Of a stretch of 64,000 nt of DNA, positions 1 through 12,045 are shown piece after piece. This stretch comes from Epiperipatus broadwayi. Taxonomy: Eukaryota; Onychophora; Udeonychophora; Euonychophora; Peripatidae. A program made the translations under genes and the position numbers. The notes under the pieces were generated by a model, which saw only the letters and a list, made by a program, of their open reading frames with translations, made no database searches and had not been told where the DNA came from. The number at the start of each line of letters is the position of its first letter. Within the stretch, counting starts at the first letter, position 1. The stretch spans positions 744,001-808,000 of the forward strand of contig JAQFVV010012531.1 in NCBI GenBank assembly GCA_028023455.1, read 5' to 3'.

Positions 1-49
1 AAGAATTTGGTTATAGATTTTTTTGTAAGTTTACCATATTTTAATTTAA

Positions 50-428
50 TTAGAAGGATTTGAATCCAGACTTTCAAGCTTCCTTTAGTCATCCATATCA
101 TCTTTTACAATCCAAAGTCACAACCACACACATGTGAAAAGATAAATCATCTTAATATTTCGTGCTGGACCAGCACTCATTACTTGATCCAGATCATCTC
201 CCACACACATATATAATCAATGCTCAGTTTATATTAAGGTAGCAAATCTTCAAACTTTAATGGACAGGCTCAATATTCTCCAACTCTTCAGTCATCTATA
301 TCATTGAAAATCTGATGATGGCATTTTCAAAACTCTTTTTAGCCAATTATATTGTTATACCTACATTGACCATAAGTCATTCTGACCTCTCATATGCAGG
401 ACATTAAGCCCATTTAAATACACAGAAG
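50..428 (+). repeat. R-family interspersed repeat, copy 1
   Basis: This copy shares an ordered series of blocks with 510-905: a start with TTTGAA and CCAGACTTTCAAG, a block ACATGTGAAAA(G)ATAAAT, then TTTCATGCTGAACCAGCACTCATCAG or close variants, a CACACATATATA stretch, TTTAATGGACA, and an end near CATTGAAAATC. The same blocks recur at 17262-17424 and at 39474-40234. It has no coding content, and the family is not one I recognise. Confidence 0.75.
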
Positions 429-509
429 AGGGATGGGTAGAATACAGACTGAATATGTAATATTTAAATACAAGTATATTATTTATACTTTTAAACTAGA
501 TGTAATTAG

Positions 510-905
510 AGTGGATTTGAACCCAGACTTTCAAGGTCACTTTAATCATCCACAACATCTTTACAACCAACACCCATGACCACGTACATGTGAAAAAGAT
601 AAATGTCCTCCGATATACATATTTCATGCTGAACCAGCACTCATCAGTTGATCCAGATAATCATCATCCACACATATATAGAATCAGTGTTCAGTTTATA
701 TTAAAATAGCAAATCTTCCAACTTTTAATGGACAAGTTTCAATTCTTCAGCCATCCATATCATTGAAAATCCAATGATGGCATGTTCAAGGTTTTTTTTA
801 GCCACTTGTATTGCCATACCCATATTGACTGCAAGTCATTCTGACCCCTCATATGCAGGACCTTATGCCCATTATGTAGAAGAGGGATGAGAAGAATACT
901 GGGTG
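510..905 (+). repeat. R-family interspersed repeat, copy 2
   Basis: This is a direct duplicate of 50-428 in the same orientation, about 80 bp downstream. All the blocks recur in the same order with scattered substitutions and small gaps. Two adjacent copies suggest tandem duplication or preferential insertion. A short open frame on the reverse strand inside it is not a gene. Confidence 0.75.
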
Positions 906-930
906 AATATGAATATTTGTATTTATGTTG

Positions 931-1037
931 GACTATTTCCATCATCTAATATGAGTATTGAATGTCTTTAGAAAAAATTAACTTCATTTATATATTCAAA
1001 GTACATTCAATACTCATGTTAGATAATGGAAATAGTC
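931..1037. repeat. Inverted repeat hairpin
   Basis: The arms are 931-964 and 1003-1037, nearly complementary (GACTATTTCCATCATCTAAT against ATTAGATAATGGAAATAGTC-like sequence), with a loop of about 38 bp. The loop is AT-rich and non-coding. It may be a small foldback element. Confidence 0.7.
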
Positions 1038-1039
1038 AC

Positions 1040-2335
1040 TAAATACCCATCATCACAAACCTTCAGGAAAACACTGAATATGAATATGTTTTAGTTTGTT
1101 TTCCAAATTTGAATATTATATAATAGCTATATTAATAGATTTCTATTGATTATAACAACATTGCTTGATATTATTTTTTAATTCATAGTAATGCTTAAAA
1201 TAATATCCCCTCCCCTCTTTTTTTTTTGACTATTTTTTTTGAAAGTGATGCCATGTTGAGAAATTTTAGTAATCAATTATTGAACGTGATTGAAATGAAT
1301 TTTAATATTTTTGACTTCTTACCTAGGCTTTCTGTGGTACCTGTTTTATAATTCTTGACCAGTTTTTATTAATAGAACTTCTTGAGAAAGTTTATCATTA
1401 TAAATATACAGCTGCAAATGTCAGAAATAATTGATTGTTCTTTTTAATTCTTCAGCTGTTATGTGTTAAATGCATATTTAATTCTTTGCCTGAAATGGTG
1501 ACAAGTGACTAGGCAATAGAGTATTATCGCCACAGTTTATTTTAGCATCTCAATTTAATTATCGTGAAACTTAATGAGCTTTTTTACTGTCTTAAGATGT
1601 ATAAAATTTTCTATAACTATCTCTTAAGTAAATTAATATAGCTTCAGTGACAAATTTTAAATATCTTTTTCAAGGACATGTGGGATATGTTCAGTGAGAA
1701 ATTGCAATCCACTTTGGCTTCAATGGCTTTTTATCTTTTCCTTTAACTTTGCTTACTATAATGAAACATCTATTTATGGAAACTTAAATTGAAAAACATA
1801 ATGATAGCTTTCAAATATATGGGAATGTGTTTTTTTTTCAGACATCACCTTAGTTGTAATTAATGTGTAAGATTTTGAGTAATTCAAGTTTGTGTAATCT
1901 GAAAAAGTTATATTATTGCAATGATATTTTTATAGAGATTCTCATCATAATTGGAATGATTTTATAAGCCACATAATATTTCAAATAAAATGATTAATAG
2001 AATCTAACATAATGAATTTTATGCATTTAACACTTTTGTAATTAGAAAAGTTTGCATTTCTGTTGAAGATAGAAGATTTATTTATTTTCATACAATTAAT
2101 ATTGAATTAGTATTCAATTTTGAGTAGAATAATAAAAAGGAAAAAAAAAAACCCACAAATTTTATTAAATTTGAAGATAATAATTTAATAAAAAATTATT
2201 TTTATAACATTTTATTATTGAAGTTCACCTGACTAGGAATTTAATAAACTCAATTACTGAGAGAACAATTGCAGTTACTTAGAATATAATTCTGGCATTG
2301 GTTAAATTTCAAAGTAAAAAACATTTAAATTTTTA
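1040..2335. other. AT-rich intronic sequence, nothing recognised
   Basis: No long open frame, recognisable transposon end or RNA-gene signature was seen. Homopolymer T and A runs are common. It is probably part of the first intron, because the upstream P-loop exon is not in the window. Confidence 0.6.
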
Positions 2336-2339
2336 TTTG

Positions 2340-3375
2340 TAATGATTATTTATCAGGCACACAGGAAGTATGTTATTAGATAGAGAAAGGCTTTAACTTT
2401 TTATCACATGCTCTTTAAACATTTGTATAATAGCTAAAGCATGTAGTTTTTGACTATAGAGGGACTCTCAAATCTCAACACCAGATAGACTTTATAAAGA
2501 TAAGAATAGCATCTTATCTTTAACCTAAATTCTTAATTATGTAGGCCAGTCTAAAGCATCTTGATTTAAGAGCATGAAGCAGTTACTCTCTTCACTTTTA
2601 CACCCACTATTTTTTTTCACAAATTAATTTATGTGAAATCTTGTGATTTATGAGTTAATATTAAGATCTTTATAATGAAAATATAGAAACTAATGTAACG
2701 GTCTGATTATTTATCTAGCGCATAGGAAGTATGTAATTAGAGAGAGACTTTAACCTTTTTCACATGTGCTTTAAACATTAACTCATAAATCACAAGATTT
2801 TATGTAAGTTAATTTGTGAAAGGAAATAGTGGATGTAAAAGCGAGGAGAGTATCAGCTTCATACTCTCAAATCAAGATGTTTCAGACTGGCCTATATAAT
2901 TAAGAATTTAGGTTAAAGATAAGATGCTGTTCCTATCTTTAGAAAGACTGTCTTGTGTTGAGATTTGAGAGGTTCCTCTATAACCAAAAACTACATGGTT
3001 TGGCTATTACACAAGTCTTTAAAGTGCATGTGAAAAAAAGTTAAGCCCTTTATCTAATTACATACTTCCTATGCACTTACATTAGTTTTTATATTTCCAT
3101 TATAAAGATCTTAATATTAACTTGTAAATCTCAAGGTTTCACATAAGCTAATTTGTGAAAGGGAATAGTGAATGTAACAGTTTCATGCTCTCAAATCAAG
3201 ATGCCTCAGACTGGCCTATATAATTAAGAATTTAGATTAAAGATAAGACATCGCTTTTATTTTTATAAAGTCTCTATCTTGTGTTGAGACAAAAACTACA
3301 TTGTTTGGCTATTATACTAATGTTTAAAGTACATGTGAAAAAATGTCAAAGCCTTTCTCTATCTAATTAAATTAT
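2340..3375. repeat. Foldback cluster with three copies of one repeat
   Basis: An arm at about 2345-2700 is followed by an inverted copy at about 2780-3075 and a second inverted copy at about 3080-3370. Shared landmarks are the CAGGAAGTATGT / ACATACTTCCTATG edge, GGCCTATATAATTAAGAATTT, the TCTCAAATCAAGATG block and ATAAAGATCTTAATATTAA. Around 2705-2775 there is a partial extra start of the same unit. The copies carry substitutions and small indels. It has no coding content and looks like a non-autonomous foldback or MITE family. Confidence 0.75.
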
Positions 3376-3379
3376 TATT

Positions 3380-4750
3380 GGAAATGGAGAATTAGTTTGT
3401 TGTAAGCAGGTCCTGTCATTAAAAATATTTTTTGCATTGTATTGATCTTAGCAAAATTTTGTACAATTGCTGGTTGCCCATTTATAACTATAGAACTATG
3501 GTTTCATTAGGCCTATAAATGGGAAACATCATAAGAAATTATTTATTGAGGAAATTATGAAGAGGGAGTGGTGAGAAATATCTATTGAAGCTATATATAT
3601 ATTTTCATATATATACTTCATGTCAGTAATGTTAAAAGTCATGAAGAAATCTTGAATTTAAAAGTTTTAATAAATAAAAATTAAATATATTTTAACTGCA
3701 CAGATACATGTATACAGTGTTATTAATTATAAAGTTATTTTGTTAAATCAAGTTAAAAACAAAATATTTTTCTAAAAAGTTGTAAAAGCTAATTAATTCT
3801 AAATTTAGTTTAAAAAGTAGGTTAAAAAAAGATGTTTTCTTTTAACAATAATTAAAAGTGGAAATGACATTCTAGGAAAAGGTAATTAAAATACTTGTAA
3901 AGAGATTGATAGATTAAAATTAGGAAGATAAATAATTGACATGATTTCATTAAAAAGGCTGTAATTTCCACTCTGAGATAAGAGCTTGCAAATATAGTAT
4001 TGGACAAATAAGCTTGGACCACAGTGGATTCTCTGGAGCTATTTAGAGCCAATAGATCAAAGGATCAAAAAGATGAGTGATAAATCTGAATTTTGCAGAT
4101 AAGATAGCCCCAAACCATATAAACAATGTTGGAAATTATATTGAAGGATTATTATTCTGCTTTAATTCATTCTTGCCTGTTTCCAATATTCTTCATATGC
4201 TGTTATTAAGAAGATTATATATTATTAGGTTGTTTTGCCAGATCTATGATGCAAGAGTAGAGAAGTTATCTATTTCACTGTCAAGCTAGCAGAGGCCAAG
4301 CTGAAAACCCATCACTGAGTCTTAAAAAAGAAGCTGTCAACATATGAAGAAACCATTGAATATGTGCCTGCTGTGTATCCACCTGAAAAGAGTAAAAGTG
4401 ATGTCCAATACTATAGCAAGAACCAACCATTAAACCAAGATGAAATCACTGATAAATCATTCTAATAAAGTCTGAATGGTCATTTAAATCATCCACCATA
4501 GCAATGGTTTTAAAAATAAACTCCACCAATACCTAAAGACAGCGTGAACTTTTGATGCTGAAAGAATAAGTATAAACTTTAAACTAATCTAATGAAATAT
4601 TTTAGTAAATAGTTATTTAATCTGTTTATGAGCAGGTATGGCAAGAGATTGTAGTTTGTTATATTTATCCCATCACAATTTAGTCGGTGATAATTGTATA
4701 AAATTATTTATAAAAAGCGATTAGCTTGTAATTGTAATATCTTGCCAAGC
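3380..4750. other. Intronic sequence with a possible decayed coding scrap
   Basis: This is mostly featureless AT-rich DNA. Around 4328-4465 a + strand frame of about 45 codons reads KKLSTYEETIEYVPAVYPPE and continues to a stop after DKSF. Its composition is less AT-biased than its surroundings. I do not recognise it, and it may be a remnant of a mobile element or processed gene. Upstream frames at 4077-4289 are short and unconvincing. Confidence 0.3.
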
Positions 4751-4955
4751 TATTAAACCAGTGTTTCCCAACCTGTGATACGTGTATCACTGGTGGTACG
4801 CGAGTTACTGGTTGGTGGTACATGAAAAATAATCAATAATGGCGGACATAAAAAAAATTAAATCATAAAAATATCATAGAAACGTTTTTTCCTATAATTC
4901 ATAAAAATTATTTTAATTAATAATATTGTAAAGTTGTTAATATGTACAGTCGATA

Positions 4956-5556
4956 ATGATCTTTAATGTTAATGATAAAATTGAAAGTATGATTAAGAAA
5001 TTAGATTTTTGGAAACTGTGTATCGAAGACAATCAACTGGAAGTATTCGAAACTCTACTTATTTTTTTATTTGAAAATAAGGTTAGTCTGTCTCAAGATA
5101 TACGAGAAAATATAATAGCACATTTAACTGGATTAAAATTGTCTTTCATGGAATATTTTACAAAACCCGAAAACACAAATGATAATTGGATTTCAAACCT
5201 CTTCTATGCAGAAAATTTAGAAAAAGCTACATCATTATCAATAAAGGATAAAAAAAAAAATTTAATAGAATTATCATGTGACAGAACTTTACAAGTAGAA
5301 TTCAAACGACACAATCTAATTAATTTTTGGTTAAACATTAAAGAATATGAACAACTTTCTGAGAAAGCTCTTAAATTATTATTACCATTTACTAGTACGG
5401 AATTAGTAGGAAGAGCTTTTTCTTCATATATTTTTTTTAAAAAATAAGTATCGAAACAGATTGAACGCAGCTGTAGACTTAAGGGTATACCTCGCATCTT
5501 TTGAACCAAATTTTAAAAAATTATGTTGTTCGAAACAAGCACAAGAATCTCATTAA
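4956..5556 (+). pseudogene. hAT transposase C-terminal fragment, frameshifted
   Basis: This fragment matches the C-terminal part of the hAT transposases found in ZBED5/SCAND3-like proteins. The open part (4956-5447) includes NWISNLFYAENLEKATSLS, IELSCDRTLQVEFKRHNLIN and EKALKLLLPFTSTELVGRAF, the hAT dimerisation region. After a frameshift in an A-run near 5440 the family continues as KYRNRLNAAVDLRVYLASFE to a stop at 5554-5556. The zinc finger and the catalytic core are missing upstream, so the fragment cannot be active. Confidence 0.85.
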
Positions 5557-5677
5557 ATTTATTTTATAAAAATATTTGATTATGATAAGAAAATATATTA
5601 ATTGGTTTTTTATAATTTTGTGTTTTTATTAAAACCATTTATTAGTAAACGAAATATGACAAAATAGTAGATAAATA

Positions 5678-5962
5678 ATGAGTCGGATCAAGGCAAATCA
5701 ATCTAAATTATTTAATTTGAAAGAATGTATCAGAAAAGGATCATACCCAGAAATTAGACTCTCATTAATTCTTGATCATCTATTGTGGATTACTAGATGT
5801 AAGCTAGTATTTAATCATCAAAATTTTAATCCTATTAACTTCATGCAGAATAATATAAAGAAAACAAGAGATAGCCTGATAATCTCTGAGGTTATTTTTA
5901 CCATGACTTGGGACATGCTGGTTTATTTTCTCCATGGCCCAACCAATAGCAAGATGCTCTGA
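5678..5962 (+). other. Unrecognised 94-codon open frame inside the hAT element
   Basis: An open frame of 94 codons starts MSRIKANQSKLFNLKECIRK and ends LHGPTNSKML. It lies between the hAT transposase remnant and the right terminus. I do not recognise the family. The phrase LLWITRCKLVFNHQNFNP loosely recalls the C-terminal tail of some non-LTR polyproteins, but this is weak. It could be coding debris or chance. Confidence 0.25.
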
Positions 5963-6373
5963 AAAAGAGAAAACAGACTCAAATTCGGGAAAACCAAATG
6001 AAGGAATGAGAAAACACTTTGAACAAAATATGTACCAAATAACCTTTAATGTAATAATGTAATCTTTAATAAATTATTTTGGAAAAAATATGAAACTTTG
6101 AACAAACACATACATATAAATATGTTACAGTGAGTTTATAATTTCAGTGAGTTTGTAATCCGGTGTGATGTTTAGGCGTGTTTCAATGTAATTTGTCTCA
6201 TTACATGATGTGAATACATACATGGTCACCCTATAATATTTATAATGCAAATAAAATAACACACGCAATAACAAATTTTATGAAATACAATCATTTTTAC
6301 AAAGGGGTACAATTTAGCATGATGTACTACCAAGTGGTACACGAGCCAAAAAAGCTTGGGAAACGTATTAAAC

Positions 6374-9020
6374 ATTTGTATGTTAATTAAATCAATTATT
6401 TCCACTTTATTTAAAAGATAAACAAGATGTTAAAGCAGCAAATTTATAAATTATAAATGAAGTTCAATTTGCATTGCATAGATAAGATAGATTAAGGTTG
6501 TATCTAATAGGTTTCAGATTGAGCGAGCTGCACTTTTGTTTTTTGAGATAATGTTATTGATAAAAATGGATGTCTGTCATTCCGTCAGTTCAAGTTATGC
6601 TAGTTTCATCTGAAACTCATTCTTATGTAACGGATTATTGCGACTGCTGACTCTTATTTTCATTATTTGTTTAAACAGTGATGTGTGATAGATGAACAAT
6701 TCCTATCGTATATTATCTATTTTATTTTTATACATGTCATGTAGTGTTGTTTGAGATTATCAGTCATGCATATGCATACCAAATAATCTTAAGAAATAAT
6801 TTGCAGTAGAAGTTTAATTCCTATCATATGCATATAATTTACATATCTATTTGCTCTTATGTATCAATTATTGTAATACAGAAATTATTTCCTATATTAT
6901 ACAAATATTTGAGTATTTTAATTGTTTGCTAATATCATAACCTGAAATTAAGCAGACATTCCATTAGTTAATCATTCATTATTGCTAATATTGTATTATC
7001 CTCATTCGGCAGGATTGTTTAGTCTTATAACAGCAATAATGAGAGGTGTGTAAGCGGTTAGATGTCTATGCAGTCGATTGGGATCCATTCAAAACCATCT
7101 AATGATAAAACTACCATATACTATTTCTTTGTATAAATTAAATCACTAAGATTTAGAAAGATTAAATTACCTTTAATTAATTTATAAAGCAATAAGGTAA
7201 AGAGTCGCCAAATCTGTTATTTTATATATATATATGTAAATAAATTGTGTTTGTCTCATTATTTTTGGCAGTTTGTCATCATTATTTGCAATTAATAACT
7301 TAAGTAAAATAGAGTTTCTTGTTTCTCCCTGATCTTATCAGGCTGTAAAAGAAAAAATTAGGCAGGAACGATCAGGTGATTTTCACATGAGTTGTACAAT
7401 TGTGTCAGTTATAAGATACATCAAACAACAAAAAAAAAGTATGAAAAATATGTTGACATTGGAAAGTAGAAATTTAAAAAGTTAATAAGTAATTTTAAAT
7501 TAGGTGATAGTAAGTTATTGGTAGAATGGAGCACTTGGTCTGCATGTTTTGCAGGAATAAAAATGTCAATTATAAGATGTTTGTTTTACCAACCATATAT
7601 TTTACTCTCATTTCTTGCTTATTTCCCAACATCCATTTCTTCATACTTCACTATTTGGTTGGTATTGCTCTTTTATTAAATATCCATATGTAAGCACAAA
7701 TAAACAGTTATTAAAAACTTTATCATTTCAAACATATAGTCATATTTGTTTCTATCTGATTTTATTTTTATGGTTAATTATGATTTGTATCTATATTAAT
7801 GTGATATAATTTATTAGTTATTAACTTATTAATTCATTTCCATTAATCTTTATATTCTTTTTTGAAAAGCCATTAAATACTATAATAAGCTGATTTTTGC
7901 TATTAATATTTTTAATAATTTTGTTTTTGTTGATTTGATAATAACCTTTATTTCTCTATTAATATTACTATTGTTCTTATTGTTGTTATTGATTACGTAA
8001 TGTTTCAAAGTTTCTCCATCCCCCCATTTCTTAGTAAAAAAAAAACAATAGAACAATAAAATTAGATGTGAATCTTACATTCTAAATTAATTTCTTTTGT
8101 GTATAATCTTAGGTCATCATTTATCCCCTCCCCTCCGTCTTTCTACTTCTTTTTTTCTGTGATTATATCAATTTTTTCTTTTCTGCTCACATCAGAACTG
8201 GTAATTTATTTTAGGAGGAAGTTTTTAATTTACAATGATTAAAGCTTCAGGAAGAAATCATGGAACCTTTATGACCCATTTAGGAATCTTCCAGTTATTA
8301 TTAACTAAGGGTCTGCTCTGAAAAAGTTCAACGTATAATTAAAAAAAAAAGTCAAAGCATTTAATTGCTTCTACATACATACATACATATGCACTCATTT
8401 ACACACATTTATAAAGTTCATTACTAAAGCTCATTAAATGACTATTATCATATTTAATAGTTGTGGGTATTCTTACTGATTGAAATTTCATGCATCTTAA
8501 AAGACTTATTGTTCTAAATTTGGAATCTTAAACTGTTAATCGCTCTGCCACCAATGATAATTAAGTGATCATAGTATTCTATTGCCAGTTACCCCAACCT
8601 ACTTTTGATAAAGAACTTAATATGCCTACATACATTTTATGAAATATATAGTAAAAATGTATGTGTATAGATTTTGAGAAAAGAAAAGTAAAACATTTTA
8701 TTTTTGTCAGTTGAGTCTAACTGCTATGCTCATTCTGTAACTTTGGTGCTTGAACATCATTTAATATCCTGAACAATTAACTATATAATTATTTGTAATC
8801 TTTTCAGTGGCAGCAGGTTCATACAAAATAGTTAACCACATCTTATCTAATTGCATTTAATTATTGTTGATTGATGTACTTGGTTTTTGTTTTTCATCTT
8901 AACACAATGTTATCTCTCCTTTTGGATTTGGAATTAAAGTTTAATTTGTTTGAATATTGAAAGCTTTATCATAAAAGAGTGAAACCTTTTATATCTTTAA
9001 CATTGATGGATATGTGGCTA
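6374..9020. other. AT-rich intronic sequence
   Basis: No gene or complete mobile element was recognised. Around 7047-7095 a short stretch (TGTAAGCGGTTAGATGTC followed by GGGATCCATTCAAAACC) weakly resembles a tRNA-derived promoter but is too degenerate to call. The rest is T/A-rich with short microsatellite tracts. Confidence 0.5.
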
Positions 9021-9147
9021 AAAACTAAAACAGCTGTCAAGCGTTGTTAGCCGAGAGATCATCGCAGCCACCTTGCAAGCAAGTAGTTGGTTGCAGACAG
9101 TTGTGGGTTTGTGTCCCGCCCGATGACATATGAAAACTAAAACAGCT
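9021..9147 (+). mobile_element. Retroposed tRNA-like sequence with 15-bp target duplications
   Basis: A 97-bp insert (9036-9132) sits between perfect 15-bp direct repeats AAAACTAAAACAGCT (9021-9035 and 9133-9147), a hallmark of LINE-mediated retroposition. The insert folds like a type II tRNA. The 5' GTCAAGC faces 3' CGATGAC as a partly decayed acceptor stem. TTAGCCGAGAGATCATCGC is A-box/D-arm-like. GTGGGTTTGTGTCCCGC is a T-arm with 5-bp stem and 7-base loop. The 93-nt length fits a tRNA with a long variable arm, such as Ser or Leu. It is probably a tRNA retropseudogene or a truncated tRNA-derived SINE, not an active tRNA. Confidence 0.7.
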
Positions 9148-11984
9148 CTAAATAGTGATCTACAGAAAAAGTAAGGCAATTCCAGATATGATTATAAAGG
9201 AATATTAAAGAGTATATTATACAGATACTCATTTACTAACTAATAATTGGATGATTGGCTGGGCTAAGGGGGGTCCAAACTTGCTCAAGGTTACGTATTA
9301 AAATTTTAAAATTTACCTGAATTTGAAGATCGGTAAGCAGATGCAATAATCACTTTGTCATTGAGATCTTTTATATATTTATGTGAATAATAATGAAGTG
9401 TAAAATTAAAATTAATTAGGGAAGAGAATAGCAAATAAATTATGAACTTACATTTTAACTAACACATAGATTGAATTAGCTAAGGAAAATGAGAGAAAAA
9501 AAATCTCAATCATGAAACTTATATTTATGGTGCTTAAATGTAATTATCTCTCAAGCAGTTAGTTGATTGAATAATAAATGTTTAGGGTAGAATCCAAAAC
9601 ATAATTTTTATCAAAATAAAAGATGGTAATGCTCCCAGCTATTTTTTCCTGTCTTAATATCCTATGAAATCTTTGTAGTTATATTCTATAATCAGTTGAG
9701 GAGCATCAGTAAGGCATGATACAATGGAGGTCTTTTCAACTATTGGCTAGGGCTTTTTCTATTTGGGACATTGTTATATAATTTATTATAAAAAGAAAAA
9801 TAAATCTTTTGTGCATTTATTATTTTTAAGCAAGTGATAATCAAATTATTTTTTTGAAAGATAGTGCCAGCACTTTTTAAAAAAAATTAATATAACATTT
9901 GAATATGTTATCATTGTTAATTTACTCTTCCCTCCCTTCCTTTAATGTAACAACTCTATTGTCTCATATTTGCAGTGTATATATACTCTGTTTGTATAGT
10001 CCTTGTTCCTAATCAAAGAATGTGACTTTTAATTAAGTGTTTACCACTTTTATATATATAGTGTAACTATTTCTGTATAAATATAGATCATGGATTGACA
10101 AACTATGGCCTCATGAACCAAATGTGACTCTTTGATCCCAATCTCATGGTTCTTTTTATTATGCTAAACATAAGCACATTTTTAATTTCCTCTCACAGTT
10201 TGTAAATAAATATTTTGATGATTTTAGGAGAGGGGAAAATGCACATTACGTTATTTCTTGAATTCAGTTTTATCGTAGAATAGTAGTTATTGTATATGAT
10301 GAATATTTAAATATTAGAAATTTATGAATAAATCAAACTGTTAAGGTGGTGGGGGGAGGATATCTCTCTCCTTGTGGCTTTTTAATAGTGGAAGGGAAGG
10401 AGATTTAAACAAAATAAATGTTGGTATAGACTAATTAGTAGATATTAAATGGCAGTGCAACCATATCACTGCTGGTTTCTGGTTTATTAGTCTTCTGATA
10501 AGAAATATTCACCTTATGGAACTGTTTGTAAAATAAGTAAAAGATCCTGATATCTACTAGAATTATTGCATTTTGAAATTAATTTTGGAGGTTCATCTGA
10601 TACGTTTATAATATTAGTAACATATTTAAGCAGATTTCTGATTTATTTTAGATATACCATTAATTATGAGTCTCTTTTACCTGATTTGTTCTCACATATT
10701 TATTATATTGCTGCTTTTTAAGTCTATAACAATTTTTATTTCTTTTATTATGTAATTCTATGATAAGTGAGGTTTTTTTTTTCTTTCTCTCAATAATAGT
10801 ATCAGCCACTGAGTTTAAGCACTATGAATATGACCTTCAAGATTGAAAGCATTGCTCTATTTATTATTTAAAGTTTAAATAAATTAATCTTTTCTTTGGA
10901 AATGAATAAACGCTTATCATAAAATTATATTGCTTTTTATTTTTAAATATTCTAAATATTATCTCTTCTCTTTTTTCCCATACAAAATTTTTTGTGTAAA
11001 TGATAAAGATACATTCATTGAATTTTCAGCAAATTGGAAATTCAGTTTGAAAAATGTCACAGTATGAGCAATCTTTTTTGGGCAGAAGCTATTATGAAAT
11101 TTTGCTCTTTATAAATTGGACCATAGTAGTAACAAAAAAAAAAAACTTCACAAACATTGTATTTAGTTCAAAGTATACCAAAATAAAATTATTCTTAAAG
11201 AAAACCTATTTAAGTTCTATAAAAAAAATTAGAAATTTCGAATTTTAGAAATAGCATGGGTGAATAAGTGAGATCGAAACATAAAATTTTAATAGAAAGT
11301 TATTACATTATCATAATCATGAATTAAGAATGTCATATAGAAAAAGAAAAAAAACACAGCTTGCCAATGTGTTTTAAAACTTAAATTTTATAACTTTTGT
11401 ACACTATTATGCTTCCATCATATCCACATTCAAAGCTATAATTGAAAGTTGCATAATGATTGTCTTTCTGCATATATGTGTGCATTATCAGAATTTGGAT
11501 TATCAGACTTGCTTTCCAGATAAATTCTCTATTTTAATTACAAAATATTTCAACTTTCATTAGCTGAAACAATGTTATTAATATACATATATGAGAAATC
11601 TTGATGTACAGGTTATTGTATTTATCTGATGTGCCCAAGACCTGTGCTATAAATCTGAATAGAACATGGGAATTATTTTCAAGTGGCTCATAATTTTTAA
11701 ACAAGATTAAAACCTTTTTTTTAAAAGTAATTGGCTTATAGACAGTCTAACTCATCATCTAGTTATTGATCAGTAAATGATATATAGCTATTAGTAAAAC
11801 ATATAACAAGGAAGCAAAAACTCTAAAACTATCATCAGCTGACAATTAGTTGTTTTTTTCTTTTACTGCTCTGGAGAGATATGGAATAGAGATTTGCCCT
11901 GCAGTGGGCTTTTGAAAGCCATTTTACCATTATATATTTATTTTTAATATCAACTATATTTGTGATTTTTTTTATTTGTTTCAG
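9148..11984. other. AT-rich intronic sequence upstream of Rab8 exon 2
   Basis: No P-loop exon, transposon end or RNA gene was recognised. Short open frames such as 11054-11248 have intron-like composition and no recognisable motif. Confidence 0.6.
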
Positions 11985-12045
11985 GTATAGATTTTAAAAT
12001 TCGAACAATAGAATTAGATGGAAAGAAAATTAAATTACAAATATG
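11985..12045 (+). CDS. RAB8: Rab8 exon 2 (end of switch I to beta3)
   Basis: This 61-bp exon encodes [19 protein letters not shown], preceded by the last two bases of a glycine codon and followed by the first two bases of a tryptophan codon. It matches human RAB8A residues 42-62, the end of switch I and strands beta2-beta3. The acceptor is a pyrimidine-rich tract ending TTTCAG, and the donor is GTAAGT. The split phases fit the next exon, which supplies the last base of the TGG codon. The glycine's first base must come from the missing upstream exon. I saw no P-loop exon in 1-11984, so the first intron extends beyond the left edge. Confidence 0.95.

Larger units (their letters stand above)
4759..6365 (+). 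mobile_element. hAT-superfamily DNA transposon, degenerate
   Basis: The 1,607-bp element is bounded by an exact 8-bp target duplication TATTAAAC (4751-4758 and 6366-6373), the length typical of hAT. The left end is CAGTGTTTCCCAACC and the right end, reversed, is CGTTTCCCAAGC, so the right terminus has lost two bases. Subterminal GGTACACGAG-type motifs occur near both ends. It carries the 3' part of a ZBED/SCAND3-like hAT transposase and lacks the N-terminal half. It is non-autonomous. Confidence 0.9.

Noticed and set aside
760-945. A 61-codon reverse frame
   Set aside because: It lies across R-family repeat sequence and the edge of a hairpin, and the frame is not conserved in the other R copies.
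1-11984. Possible first coding exon of Rab8 with the P-loop
   Set aside because: I looked for a frame encoding GDSGVGKTC upstream of exon 2 and found none. The exon must lie to the left of the window.
11985-12045. Rab10 or Rab13 instead of Rab8
   Set aside because: Switch II reads FRTITTAYY and the region before NKCD reads [12 protein letters not shown]. Both are Rab8 forms; Rab10 has FHTITTSYY and HANEDVERMLLG.
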